From contig CADCHE010000007.1 in NCBI GenBank assembly GCA_902801205.1, forward strand, positions 47,133 through 111,132: 64,000 nucleotides of DNA. Reading direction: 5' to 3'. Shown piece by piece: positions 1 through 6,770 of the stretch (within the stretch, counting starts at the first letter, position 1; every line of letters begins with the position of its first letter). The translations under genes and the position numbers were made by a program. The notes under the pieces were generated by a model. The model did not search any database. It was not told the DNA's origin and saw only the letters and a list, made by a program, of their open reading frames with translations. The stretch comes from an uncultured Bacteroidia bacterium (GTDB lineage Bacteria; Bacteroidota; Bacteroidia; Bacteroidales; UBA932).

Positions 1-1187
1 ATGCGAACGTGGACGGCTTCGATCCGGCCGCGCCGGCGGTTCCCTATGCCGTGCGCCCGGAGATCGACCGCTGGATCGTCTCGCTCCTGAACACCCTGAA
101 GAAGCAGGTACGGGCCGCCTATGAGGATTACGACATCACCACGGCCGGCCGCCTGATCCAGGATTTCGTCTGCGACCACCTGAGCAACTGGTACGTCCGC
201 CTGAACCGCAAGCGTTTCTGGGGCGGCGGATTGACGCAGGACAAGCTGGCGGCTTACCAGACCCTGTACGAGGTGCTGGTGACGGTGGCGGAGCTTTCCG
301 CCCCGATCGCGCCGTTCTATATGGACCGTCTCTACCTGGACCTCGTCCCCGACGGGGCCGAGTCCGTCCATTATGTGACGATGCCCGATTGCGACGGGCA
401 GGTGGTGGACAAGGCGCTGGAAGAGCGGATGGAGCTGGCGCAGAAAGCGTCTTCCCTGGTGCTTTCCCTCCGCCGCAAGGTCTCCATCAAGGTGCGCCAG
501 CCGCTCGGCCGCATGGTCATCCCCGTGATGTCCGAGAGCGTCCGCGCGCAGCTGGAGAAGGTCAAGGGCCTGATCCTCGGAGAAGTGAACGTGAAGGACG
601 TGGAGTTCCTGACGGACACGACCGGCATCATCACGAAGAAGATCAAGCCGAACTTCAAGACGCTCGGAAAAGTGTATGGCAAGCAGATGAAGGAAATCGC
701 CGCAGCGTTCGGCGCCATGGACCAGGCCACCATCTCCGCCGTCCAGGCCGCCGAGGTGGCCGGCGAGGCCTACACGCTTGCGCTCCCTTCCGGTCCGGTC
801 GAACTGCACGTCGGCGACTATGAGATCTCCTCGCAGGACATGCCCGGGTGGCTCGTGGCCTCTGACGGTCCGCTGACCATCGCCCTCGATATTACGCTGA
901 CGGACGCGCTCCGGCGCGAAGGCACTGCGCGAGAACTGGTTAACCGGATTCAGAATCTTCGCAAAGAGAGCGGATTCGAGGTGACGGATCAAATAGAAGT
1001 TTGTATATTTGCAGAAGAAAAGGCGTCCGGCGAGATCGCTGCATCCCTGGCTGACTACGGAGACTACCTCCGTGCGCAGACCTTGGCGGTTTCCGTCGCG
1101 CAGGGCCCTCTGGAAGGTGCGCCTGCGGACGCTTCCCCGGTTGAATGGGATGAGGGGGAAGTGCGGATCGCCTTGAAGAAACAATAG
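1..1187 (+). CDS. ileS: Isoleucyl-tRNA synthetase, C-terminal part (5' truncated by window)
   Basis: Charges tRNA-Ile with isoleucine in the cytoplasm. The reading frame is open from base 3, so the catalytic Rossmann core lies upstream of the window. What remains is the anticodon-binding helical domain (RWIVSLLNTLKKQV, then VRLNRKRFWGG near residues 60-70 of the visible part) followed by the long C-terminal extension (LRRKVSIKVRQPLGRMVIP) seen in the large bacteroidotal IleS form. The GTG at base 9 is internal, not a start. The stop TAG at 1185-1187 is followed directly by a DksA-like gene and lspA, the usual Bacteroidota order. Identification is confident; only the N-terminus is missing. Confidence 0.95.
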   Translation, partial: ANVDGFDPAAPAVPYAVRPEIDRWIVSLLNTLKKQVRAAYEDYDITTAGRLIQDFVCDHLSNWYVRLNRKRFWGGGLTQDKLAAYQTLYEVLVTVAELSAPIAPFYMDRLYLDLVPDGAESVHYVTMPDCDGQVVDKALEERMELAQKASSLVLSLRRKVSIKVRQPLGRMVIPVMSESVRAQLEKVKGLILGEVNVKDVEFLTDTTGIITKKIKPNFKTLGKVYGKQMKEIAAAFGAMDQATISAVQAAEVAGEAYTLALPSGPVELHVGDYEISSQDMPGWLVASDGPLTIALDITLTDALRREGTARELVNRIQNLRKESGFEVTDQIEVCIFAEEKASGEIAASLADYGDYLRAQTLAVSVAQGPLEGAPADASPVEWDEGEVRIALKKQ

Positions 1188-1207
1188 TGGCCCTTAATTT
1201 GTCGAGT

Positions 1208-1636
1208 ATGGAAGAAGAAGTTAAAGGGATTGCGCCTGAGAGCGTGAAGACCCGTTACACTGACGAGGAACTTGCCGAGTTCAAGGGGATCATCAATGAG
1301 ATGCTCCAGAAAGCCCGGAAGGAGTACGACACACTGCGCCGGGTGGTCATGCACAACGGTAGCAACGACATCGAGGACACGACCCCCTCTTTCAAGACAG
1401 TCGAGGACGACGGCGCCTACCAGCTTTCCAAGGAGGAAGCGAGTCAGTTGGCGCAGCGCCAGTACAAGTTCATCCAGAACCTGGAAGCTGCCCTGGTCCG
1501 GATCGAGAACAAGACGTACGGGATCTGCCGGGTGACCGGGGAACTGATTCCCAAGGAACGTCTCCGCCTCGTTCCGCATGCTACGCTGACGGTCAAGGCT
1601 AAGGAAATGCTTGCCCGCAAGGGGCAGAATCATTAA
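1208..1636 (+). CDS. TraR/DksA-family transcriptional regulator with degenerate zinc finger
   Basis: Predicted RNA polymerase secondary-channel binding protein of the DksA/TraR type. The N-terminal half is a charged helical region (YTDEELAEFKGIINEM) and the C-terminus has the family pattern AALVRIENKTYGICRVTGELIPKER split over residues 95-125, ending LVPHATLTVKAKE. In classical DksA four cysteines bind zinc; only one cysteine (GICR) is visible here, as in other bacteroidotal homologues. I start at ATG 1208 (MEEEVKG); an in-frame GTG at 1187 overlaps the ileS stop and would add seven residues. It lies between ileS and lspA, so it is probably cotranscribed with them. Confidence 0.88.
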   Translation: MEEEVKGIAPESVKTRYTDEELAEFKGIINEMLQKARKEYDTLRRVVMHNGSNDIEDTTPSFKTVEDDGAYQLSKEEASQLAQRQYKFIQNLEAALVRIENKTYGICRVTGELIPKERLRLVPHATLTVKAKEMLARKGQNH

Positions 1637-1642
1637 CCGATT

Positions 1643-2314
1643 GTGATGACTGGAACGAAGTCGGTGTCTTCTGCAAAATCGAAAGGCTTGCGGCTCCTGT
1701 CGCTGGGTGTCCTGTTGGTGGTGATCGATCAGGTGATCAAAATCCTGGTCAAGACCAACATGTCCATTGGGGAACATTTCAGCGTCATCGGAAACTGGTT
1801 CCAGATCCTTTTCATCGAGAACGAGGGCATGGCCTTCGGCATGAAGTTCGGCGGGATGACTGGCAAGTTCCTGCTGACCCTCTTCCGGCTGGTCCTCTTC
1901 GGCTTCCTGTGCTGGTGGATCTTCTCCCTGGCCCGCCGCTCCCGCGATGCGGATGGCCGGCCTGCCCTTTGGACCGACAACACCCCGCTGGTTCCCGACG
2001 GCCTGTTGGTCGGCCTGACCCTCATCACCGCCGGTGCGCTCGGAAACATCATCGACAGTCTGTTTTACGGTGTTATCTTCGATTATGCTCCGCTGATGTT
2101 CGGTCGCGTGGTGGACATGTTCTACTTCCCGATCATCGATGCGGACTGGCCTGCCTGGATGCCCTTCGTGGGGGGCAGGCACTTCATCTTCTTCGCACCG
2201 GTGTTCAACTTCGCCGACAGCTGTGTCACCGTCGGTGCCTTTTATTTGATTTTCTTCCAGCATAAGTTTTTCCTTCGGGAAGAGAAGAAAGATACGGACA
2301 AGAAATCCGATTGA
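1643..2314 (+). CDS. lspA: Lipoprotein signal peptidase (signal peptidase II)
   Basis: Inner-membrane aspartyl protease that removes the signal peptide from prolipoproteins after lipidation; this genome encodes many lipoproteins, several in this window. The sequence has a first membrane segment with VIDQVIKI, the conserved ENEGMAFG motif near residue 60, and the two catalytic aspartates in GNIIDS and FNFADSCVT. At 223 codons it is longer than the about 160 residues of E. coli LspA because of an insertion between membrane segments, typical of the phylum. Start is GTG 1643 or the adjacent ATG 1646; the ATG is more likely. The stop lies five bases before a tRNA gene. Confidence 0.95.
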   Translation: MMTGTKSVSSAKSKGLRLLSLGVLLVVIDQVIKILVKTNMSIGEHFSVIGNWFQILFIENEGMAFGMKFGGMTGKFLLTLFRLVLFGFLCWWIFSLARRSRDADGRPALWTDNTPLVPDGLLVGLTLITAGALGNIIDSLFYGVIFDYAPLMFGRVVDMFYFPIIDADWPAWMPFVGGRHFIFFAPVFNFADSCVTVGAFYLIFFQHKFFLREEKKDTDKKSD

Positions 2315-2319
2315 TATCC

Positions 2320-2404
2320 GGAGGTGTGGCCGAGTGGTCGATGGCGGCAGTCTTGAAAACTGTTGAACGGCAACGTTCCGGGGGTTCGAATCCCTCCGCC
2401 TCCG
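2320..2404 (+). tRNA. tRNA-Ser (anticodon UGA)
   Basis: An 85-nt cloverleaf can be drawn by hand: acceptor GGAGGTG (2320-2326) pairs with CGCCTCC (2397-2403) and G2404 is the discriminator. The anticodon stem 2347-2351 pairs with 2359-2363 around the loop CTTGAAA, with anticodon TGA at 2354-2356. A long variable arm precedes the T arm GGGGG-TTCGAAT-CCCTC, as expected for a class II serine tRNA. No 3' CCA is encoded. It starts five bases after the lspA stop, so it is probably processed from the ileS-lspA transcript. Confidence 0.95.
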
Positions 2405-2409
2405 CTCCA

Positions 2410-2437
2410 GAAGCAGCGCAAAATGCGCTGCTTCTTT
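2410..2437 (+). terminator. Intrinsic terminator after tRNA-Ser
   Basis: Perfect 11-bp inverted repeat GAAGCAGCGCA (2410-2420) and TGCGCTGCTTC (2424-2434) with an AAA loop, followed by a short T run. It sits six bases after the tRNA end and closes the ileS-lspA-tRNA transcript. Confidence 0.75.
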
Positions 2438-2449
2438 CGCTTTGGCTCC

Positions 2450-2462
2450 GGGATTCGAACCC
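2450..2462 (-). other. tRNA T-arm / 3'-end relic
   Basis: Read on the minus strand this is GGGTTCGAATCCC followed by CGGAGCCA, which looks like the T arm, 3' acceptor strand and discriminator of a tRNA. No D arm, anticodon arm or matching 5' acceptor GGCTCCG is visible upstream on that strand, so it is a fragment. The same 13-mer occurs, inverted, in the adjacent tRNA-Ser T arm (2382-2394). Confidence 0.5.
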
Positions 2463-2470
2463 TTTTCCTT

Positions 2471-2618
2471 CCCCTCGCCGCTATGCGGCGGTCCCCCAGG
2501 GGACATGCCGATTCCGCTTCGCTCCATCGGGTGCCTTTCGGTCGTCGCATCGCTCCTCCCTCCCGTCACGGCGCTGATGCGCCTGCTTCGCAAAGGGCGG
2601 AATCCCGGGAGGCGGAGG
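2471..2618. repeat. Structured intergenic repeat, copy 1
   Basis: About 148 bp, repeated at 2641-2788 with a period of 170 bp and only a few mismatches over the first 140 bases. The unit has internal dyads: CCGC-TAT-GCGG near its start, CCCC-CA-GGGG, GCGC-TGAT-GCGC, and the outer pair GATTCCGC (2510-2517) with GCGGAATC (2597-2604). Spurious open frames cross it in several registers, including repeated GDRRIAARG and HPMERSGIGMSPG peptides on the minus strand. I take it as non-coding. Confidence 0.85.
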
Positions 2619-2640
2619 GATTTTCCTTTTTCTCCTCCTC

Positions 2641-2788
2641 CCCCTCGCCGCTATGCGGCGGTCCCCCAGGGGACATGCCGATTCCGCTTTGCTCCATCGG
2701 GTGCCTTTCGGTCGTCGCATCGCTCCTCCCTCCCGGCACGGCGCTGAGGCGCCTGCTTCGCAAAGGGCGGAATCCCGGGGGACGGAGG
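2641..2788. repeat. Structured intergenic repeat, copy 2
   Basis: Second copy of the unit at 2471-2618, with the same internal dyads. It diverges after about base 140 of the unit, where the sequence runs into a GC-rich hairpin and T tract. The remainder of the 2405-2930 gap holds terminators and a promoter and no credible gene. Confidence 0.85.
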
Positions 2789-2796
2789 GGGCTCCC

Positions 2797-2820
2797 GGCG
2801 CTGAGGCGCCTGCTTTTTTT
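2797..2820 (+). terminator. Hairpin with T tract at end of repeat region
   Basis: GGCGC (2797-2801), loop TGAG, GCGCC (2806-2810), then TGC and seven T residues (2814-2820). Looks like a rho-independent terminator; the corresponding hairpin in repeat copy 1 lacks the T tract. Confidence 0.55.
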
Positions 2821-2842
2821 GTGGAAGAAAAATCAAATTAAA

Positions 2843-2874
2843 TTTGGTTTATAACATAAACTTGTTTATATTTG
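2843..2874 (+). promoter_or_regulatory. Bacteroidota-type promoter for 2939 operon
   Basis: TTTG at 2843-2846 and TATATTTG at 2867-2874, separated by 20 bases, match the -33/-7 (TTTG / TAnnTTTG) consensus. Predicted transcript start near 2881 gives a leader of about 60 nt. Confidence 0.75.
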
Positions 2875-2938
2875 TACCGTGACAGGGGAAGACTGCGCAG
2901 CTTCACTTGCCGCATAAACACGTTAAACAGTTGATACA

Positions 2939-3556
2939 ATGGAACAGAACAACGAAATGACGGCTCAGGAGAGCCTTCAGCTTATCGCTCGGACCCTTGA
3001 TAACAGCCGTAAGGACATTCTTCGCGGCAGTGCGAAGTATTATGTGCTCTGGGGGGCGTTACTCACGCTCTTCTCTCTGCTAGTATATATTTTATGGAAG
3101 CATACCGGTAACGCCTATTGGAATAATCTATGGTTCATCATGCCGGTCATCGGATTCCTTCTGGCCAAGGGGATGGAGGGAAGGGAAGGTGCGGTGCGCT
3201 CTGAAAACGTCATCAGCCGCATTTCCGGAGGCATCTGGTCAGCATTCGGCATCTTCGCCTGTTCAGTCGCCCTCTTCCACCTTCTTTTCCCTCTCATCAA
3301 TGCGAACCCTATCGGGACCATCGCCGTCGGCACCAGCCTTTCGGCCCAGATTATCCTCCTGTTCGGCTTTGCCGAGGCAATCAATGGCATTGCCCTGAAG
3401 AACTGGGCTGTCACGATCGCAGGTTTCCTGACAGGGATAGGTGGGCTCGCCCTCTATTATGGTATCGGCCTTTACGAGGAGCAGATGTTCCTTTTCACCT
3501 TCGCGGGTGTGGTCCTGGCAGCTACCGGACTGATTGTCAAACACCAGTACAAATAG
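2939..3556 (+). CDS. Six-helix membrane protein of unknown function
   Basis: I cannot assign a function. The first 35 residues are soluble and charged (ESLQLIARTLDNSRKDI). About six hydrophobic segments follow: WGALLTLFSLLVYILW, LWFIMPVIGFLLAKGM, SAFGIFACSVALFHLLF, TSLSAQIILLFGFAEAI, WAVTIAGFLTGIGGLAL and LFTFAGVVLAATGLIV. Small membrane proteins of this kind are often paired with a winged-helix regulator in Bacteroidota, as here: the next gene starts three bases after this stop. A clear promoter lies upstream. Start ATG 2939 follows an AT-rich leader. It may be a sensor or target under control of the partner regulator, which is inference. Confidence 0.7.
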   Translation: MEQNNEMTAQESLQLIARTLDNSRKDILRGSAKYYVLWGALLTLFSLLVYILWKHTGNAYWNNLWFIMPVIGFLLAKGMEGREGAVRSENVISRISGGIWSAFGIFACSVALFHLLFPLINANPIGTIAVGTSLSAQIILLFGFAEAINGIALKNWAVTIAGFLTGIGGLALYYGIGLYEEQMFLFTFAGVVLAATGLIVKHQYK

Positions 3557-3559
3557 CCC

Positions 3560-3823
3560 ATGTTCCCCAAACTGGATCCCATCCTTCATTCGGAACTCCG
3601 GCTGGCGGTGATGTCCATCCTGGCCGGAGCCGATGAAGCCGATTTTACCTACCTGAAGAAGCAGACGGGTGCGACTTCCGGGAACCTCAGCGTCCAGATA
3701 GACAAACTCTCTGCGGCCGGCTATATCAGCGTAGAAAAAGGCTTCAAGGGCAAGATGCCCCGCACCACCTGCAAGATCACTCCGGCAGGCAGGAAGCTTT
3801 CAGGCAATATGTTGAAGCGCTGA
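3560..3823 (+). CDS. Winged-helix transcriptional regulator (HTH_34 type)
   Basis: An 87-residue protein made of one winged-helix DNA-binding domain. The N-terminus LDPILHSELRLAVMSIL is the first helix, YLKKQTGATSGNLSVQIDKL the helix-turn-helix with recognition helix, and GYISVEKGFKGKMPRTTCK the beta wing. This is the small MarR/ArsR-like family called HTH_34. No ligand domain is present. It starts three bases after the membrane-protein gene and is almost certainly cotranscribed with it, so it probably controls that operon. The stop is followed by about 100 bases containing the next promoter. Confidence 0.85.
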   Translation: MFPKLDPILHSELRLAVMSILAGADEADFTYLKKQTGATSGNLSVQIDKLSAAGYISVEKGFKGKMPRTTCKITPAGRKLSGNMLKR

Positions 3824-3850
3824 AAGAATACCTTTCCTGATGCGGCAGCC

Positions 3851-3881
3851 TTGCTGATGTCCCGTGTTATCCATATCTTTG
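3851..3881 (+). promoter_or_regulatory. Bacteroidota-type promoter for TerB-like gene
   Basis: TTG at 3851-3853 and TATCTTTG at 3874-3881 with a 20-base spacer. Predicted start of transcription is near 3888, giving a leader of about 36 nt. Confidence 0.7.
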
Positions 3882-3923
3882 TCTGTGAGGACTTTCCCTC
3901 CAGAACATTAAACAAAGGTTGCC

Positions 3924-4307
3924 ATGGATTTTTCTTCCATTGAAAAACAGTCGATCATCAGCCTGATGGTCGGAATCATCGAGGCCGACGGATGGATCGA
4001 CGATGAGGAAATCGAATTCGCCGAGGAAGTCCTCGACGCCATCGACTGCAGCGAGGATGATTTCGACCTCGGTCAGGAGATGCCGCTGCTGCCGGCGCTT
4101 GTCACAATTAAGAACATGACGCCCGAGCAGAAGGACGCCGTCGCCGACGTCATCTTCGCCGTCATCGTCTCCGACCGCGTCATCGCCGAGGAAGAAGCGG
4201 AGATCTTCGAATACGTGGCGGAGCTGACCGGTATCGCCGACGTGCTGTCGCTGGATCCCGAGACGGTCCGGAAAGAACTCGAAGACCTCGCTTCCGAGGC
4301 GGACTGA
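3924..4307 (+). CDS. TerB-like (tellurite-resistance TerB family) protein
   Basis: Small acidic, all-helical cytoplasmic protein of 127 residues. It resembles TerB/DUF533 folds: GIIEADGWIDDEEIEFAEEV near residue 15 carries the ADG-x-I-x-x-E pattern, and a second similar half follows (VIVSDRVIAEEEAEIFEYV). TerB-type domains bind metal in some members, but no tellurite-resistance operon accompanies it, so the role is unknown. It has its own promoter and converges on a TonB receptor gene on the minus strand 10 bases further. Family assignment rests on motif resemblance only. Confidence 0.65.
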   Translation: MDFSSIEKQSIISLMVGIIEADGWIDDEEIEFAEEVLDAIDCSEDDFDLGQEMPLLPALVTIKNMTPEQKDAVADVIFAVIVSDRVIAEEEAEIFEYVAELTGIADVLSLDPETVRKELEDLASEAD

Positions 4308-4317
4308 GCCACCCTGC

Positions 4318-6351
4318 TCAGAACGGAATCACCGTCTTCAGGATGATGTTCCTTCCCATCCCGCACAGGCCGGAGCGGCCTGCGCGCTGCACGTCCGCAT
4401 ACTTCAGCCGGCTCAGGTGGTTTTGGTACGCCGTGTCCAGCAAGTTGCTTACTCCCAGGTACAGGCTGGCCCGCCGGATTCCCTTGACAACGATGTCCGT
4501 CCCTGCCGATGCGCCCAGGAGACAGTATGCGGGGGTCGGCGTTTCCGTATCGTTCTTGTCGTAAATCCGCTTCTGCGCAAGGTTCCAATCCACGTCCAGC
4601 GCCACGAAGGCGTTGGTAAACAGGGCGTCTCCGTGGGTGATCTCATACTTGACCTCCGACAGGATCCGCGGCGCCGGGATGAAGGGCAGGGGAGTCCCGT
4701 CCTGCTGAGAAGCGTGCACGTAGGAAACGTCCGTCCTGATGTGGAGACGGTGGACAGGATGCAGGTCCACCGACAGTTCCCCTCCGCGCAGGAAAGCCGC
4801 CGACTGGCCGTAGGAATAGATCGGAAGCGCTTCTTCCGGATCCACCTCGCCGGTGCGGGCCAGGAAGATGTAGTGGTCGATCCGGCTGGCGAAGAGGGCG
4901 GCTTGGACCGACAGGAACCGGGAGGAATAGTCCAGGCCGATGTCTCCCTGGAGGCTGAATTCCGGTTGCAAGTCCTTGTTTCCCAACTCGTAGCGCAGGG
5001 TCCCTTCGTGTTCGCCGTTCGACCCGAGTTCCGACAGGTTGGGAGCACGGAATCCGCGGGCGAGATTCATCCGCACCGTCAAGTGCCGGCCCAGGGGCCG
5101 CACGGCGCCGATGCTGGCGGAAAAACCGTTGAATGTGCGTGAGAAGGCCTCGAAGCGGCCGTCCAGCGCCTCGGAATGGAGCTGGCGTACGTCCTCGCGG
5201 AGGCCGCCGGAGACGGTCCATCCGCCGATTTTCCGCGATGCCGTGGCGAAAATGCCGGCGTCGGCGAGCCGGTATGCCGGGATCAGGTATTCGTCTCCCA
5301 GGTTGTCGGACTGCTGGATCATGCCTACGGCGCCGAAGGCCGCTTTCCATCCCGATTCGGTCTCCAACTGGTAGCGGACGTCGCCATGCAGGGAATTCAG
5401 CAGGAAGTCCAGGCCGCATGCTTCGGCCGACTCCTCATATTCCTGCCGGCGGTTTTGCTGCCAGCCGGCGAGGACCTTCAGGTTCCCCTGTCCGAGCCGG
5501 ACCGTGTTGTCGGAGACCGCCTTGAAATGGCGGACATGCTGGAAGGGGAGACCGGGCTTGTATCCCAGCGGTCCTTCTTCACCTTCTACGATGCCGGGAT
5601 TCAAATGGAAGTAGCTGAATTTGAGGCGGGAATAGCCCCAGGAACCGCCGCGCCCGACCATGCCGGAAGCGGCTCTTTCCCGGAAACCGGAATTCGGTAC
5701 CGGTCCGTCGGCGCGGTTGCGGTAGGCATGCGCTCCTCTGTCGGAAAAGCGCGTGTTCCAGACCCACCCGTTCCGGTTTCCCGCCACGGCGGCCGATCCG
5801 GCGAGCAGACCGTTGTTGGACTGGTATTCTGCGGATGCGGAGCCTTTGATGGTGCCGGGGGCGGCGACCGGTTCGGGCTGGAAGAGGATGACGCCGGCGA
5901 GGGCATCCGATCCGTACATCAGCGATGCCGGTCCCTTGATGATTTCTACGGAATGCACTGAGGCGCCGTCGATTTCGATGCCGTGCTCGTCGCCCCACTG
6001 CTGCCCTTCTTGGCGGATGCCGTCGTTGACGACGACGACCCGGTTGTACCCCATTCCGCGGATGACGGGCTTCGAGATGCCGCCTCCGGTGGTTATTTCG
6101 GCGATGCCCGGATGCCTGCCCAGGGCGCCGATCAAATTGGTGGAGGCCGTCGTGAACAGGTCAGCCGGCCTGATGACCGATACGGGAACGGCCATTTCTT
6201 TGATGCGTGTGTCACCGGACAGCCCGGTCACTACGATTTCTCCCAGTTCCAGGTGACGGTAAAAAACGTCCGTGGAATCCGGTTCCGTATTCTGCGCCAT
6301 CGCCGCCATGCCCATGCATAGCAGCGACAATGCGAACATTGTCTTTCTCAT
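4318..6351 (-). CDS. TonB-dependent outer-membrane receptor, probable metal or haem uptake
   Basis: Outer-membrane beta-barrel with a TonB-gated plug. A signal peptide (MRKTMFALSLLCMGMAAMAQ) is followed by the start of the plug (LGEIVVTGLSG near residue 36), the plug core (PVIRGMGYNRVVVVNDGIRQEG, ASVHSVEIIKGPASLMYGSDALAGVI to about residue 155), and a barrel ending in hydrophobic ILKTVIPF. At 677 residues without a carboxypeptidase-like N-terminal domain, it resembles siderophore, haem or zinc receptors rather than SusC-type glycan importers. The gene upstream on the same strand encodes a small exported His/Cys-rich protein, which suggests a transition metal as cargo; this is inference from context. 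Confidence 0.88.
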   Translation of the reverse strand: MRKTMFALSLLCMGMAAMAQNTEPDSTDVFYRHLELGEIVVTGLSGDTRIKEMAVPVSVIRPADLFTTASTNLIGALGRHPGIAEITTGGGISKPVIRGMGYNRVVVVNDGIRQEGQQWGDEHGIEIDGASVHSVEIIKGPASLMYGSDALAGVILFQPEPVAAPGTIKGSASAEYQSNNGLLAGSAAVAGNRNGWVWNTRFSDRGAHAYRNRADGPVPNSGFRERAASGMVGRGGSWGYSRLKFSYFHLNPGIVEGEEGPLGYKPGLPFQHVRHFKAVSDNTVRLGQGNLKVLAGWQQNRRQEYEESAEACGLDFLLNSLHGDVRYQLETESGWKAAFGAVGMIQQSDNLGDEYLIPAYRLADAGIFATASRKIGGWTVSGGLREDVRQLHSEALDGRFEAFSRTFNGFSASIGAVRPLGRHLTVRMNLARGFRAPNLSELGSNGEHEGTLRYELGNKDLQPEFSLQGDIGLDYSSRFLSVQAALFASRIDHYIFLARTGEVDPEEALPIYSYGQSAAFLRGGELSVDLHPVHRLHIRTDVSYVHASQQDGTPLPFIPAPRILSEVKYEITHGDALFTNAFVALDVDWNLAQKRIYDKNDTETPTPAYCLLGASAGTDIVVKGIRRASLYLGVSNLLDTAYQNHLSRLKYADVQRAGRSGLCGMGRNIILKTVIPF

Positions 6352-6389
6352 TCTGTTTGTTTTTAGTTAAATCATTGAAATAATAACGC

Positions 6390-6746
6390 TTAACGGCAGA
6401 ATGATACAGGCGGTGCGCGGGGGGAGGTTAGAAGGTAAATGAATTGGACAAAACACCCGGTGCCGGCGGCGAATTCCGTTTTGAGGACGGCGGAAAGGCT
6501 GGGCAGACGGGTTTCAGGGGCGGAGACGAACGGCTCGCAGAGGAAGTGGCAGAGCAGACAATCCCCGATGGAGTCACCGCCGGAGAGATGCCCCTGGTGC
6601 GGCTGATGATGCAGGCAGGCATCGCATTCGGTGTCGCTGTGGAAGGCCGGGTCGTGGTGGTGGAACGGCGCTGCGAACAGCACCGGCAGCAGGACTGCCA
6701 GCAATGCCATCGCATGCAAACGTTCTTTTATCCCCGTACGCATCAT
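6390..6746 (-). CDS. Exported His/Cys-rich small protein, putative metal binder
   Basis: 118 residues with a signal peptide or membrane anchor (ALLAVLLPVLFAAPF). The mature part is crowded with metal ligands: FHHHDPAFHSD, CDACLHHQPHQGHL and DCLLCHFLCEP between residues 28 and 73. The tail (GCFVQFIYLLTSP) is hydrophobic. I do not recognise a named family with certainty; such proteins often precede TonB receptors and may pass zinc, copper or cobalt to or from them. The TonB receptor gene follows 38 bases downstream. A -7-like box TATCTTTA at 6753-6760 would start transcription almost at the ATG. Confidence 0.65.
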   Translation of the reverse strand: MMRTGIKERLHAMALLAVLLPVLFAAPFHHHDPAFHSDTECDACLHHQPHQGHLSGGDSIGDCLLCHFLCEPFVSAPETRLPSLSAVLKTEFAAGTGCFVQFIYLLTSPRAPPVSFCR

Positions 6747-6752
6747 CGAATG

Positions 6753-6760
6753 TAAAGATA
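6753..6760 (-). promoter_or_regulatory. -7-like box before His/Cys-rich gene
   Basis: TATCTTTA on the minus strand, close to TAnnTTTG. No convincing -33 element. Six bases separate it from the ATG at 6746, implying a leaderless message if real. Confidence 0.4.
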
Positions 6761-6770
6761 AGAATAATTG

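Noticed and set aside
1064-2593. 509-codon minus-strand open frame over ileS, lspA and tRNA-Ser
   Set aside because: It crosses a tRNA and lies antisense to three well-supported genes; its composition is low-complexity and charged. Shadow of GC-rich coding DNA.
2405-2930. CRISPR array
   Set aside because: Only two long near-identical units with 20-bp junction; no short direct repeats with unique spacers.
2405-2930. Insertion sequence or integrase next to tRNA-Ser
   Set aside because: No transposase or integrase frame in either strand and no duplicated tRNA-Ser 3' end beyond the 13-base T-arm match.
6390-6746. His/Cys-rich protein as the substrate peptide of the HprK/PqqD cassette
   Set aside because: It has a Sec-type signal peptide and metal-ligand spacing and lies next to a TonB receptor. 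A RiPP precursor would not need Sec export. Not excluded, only unlikely.
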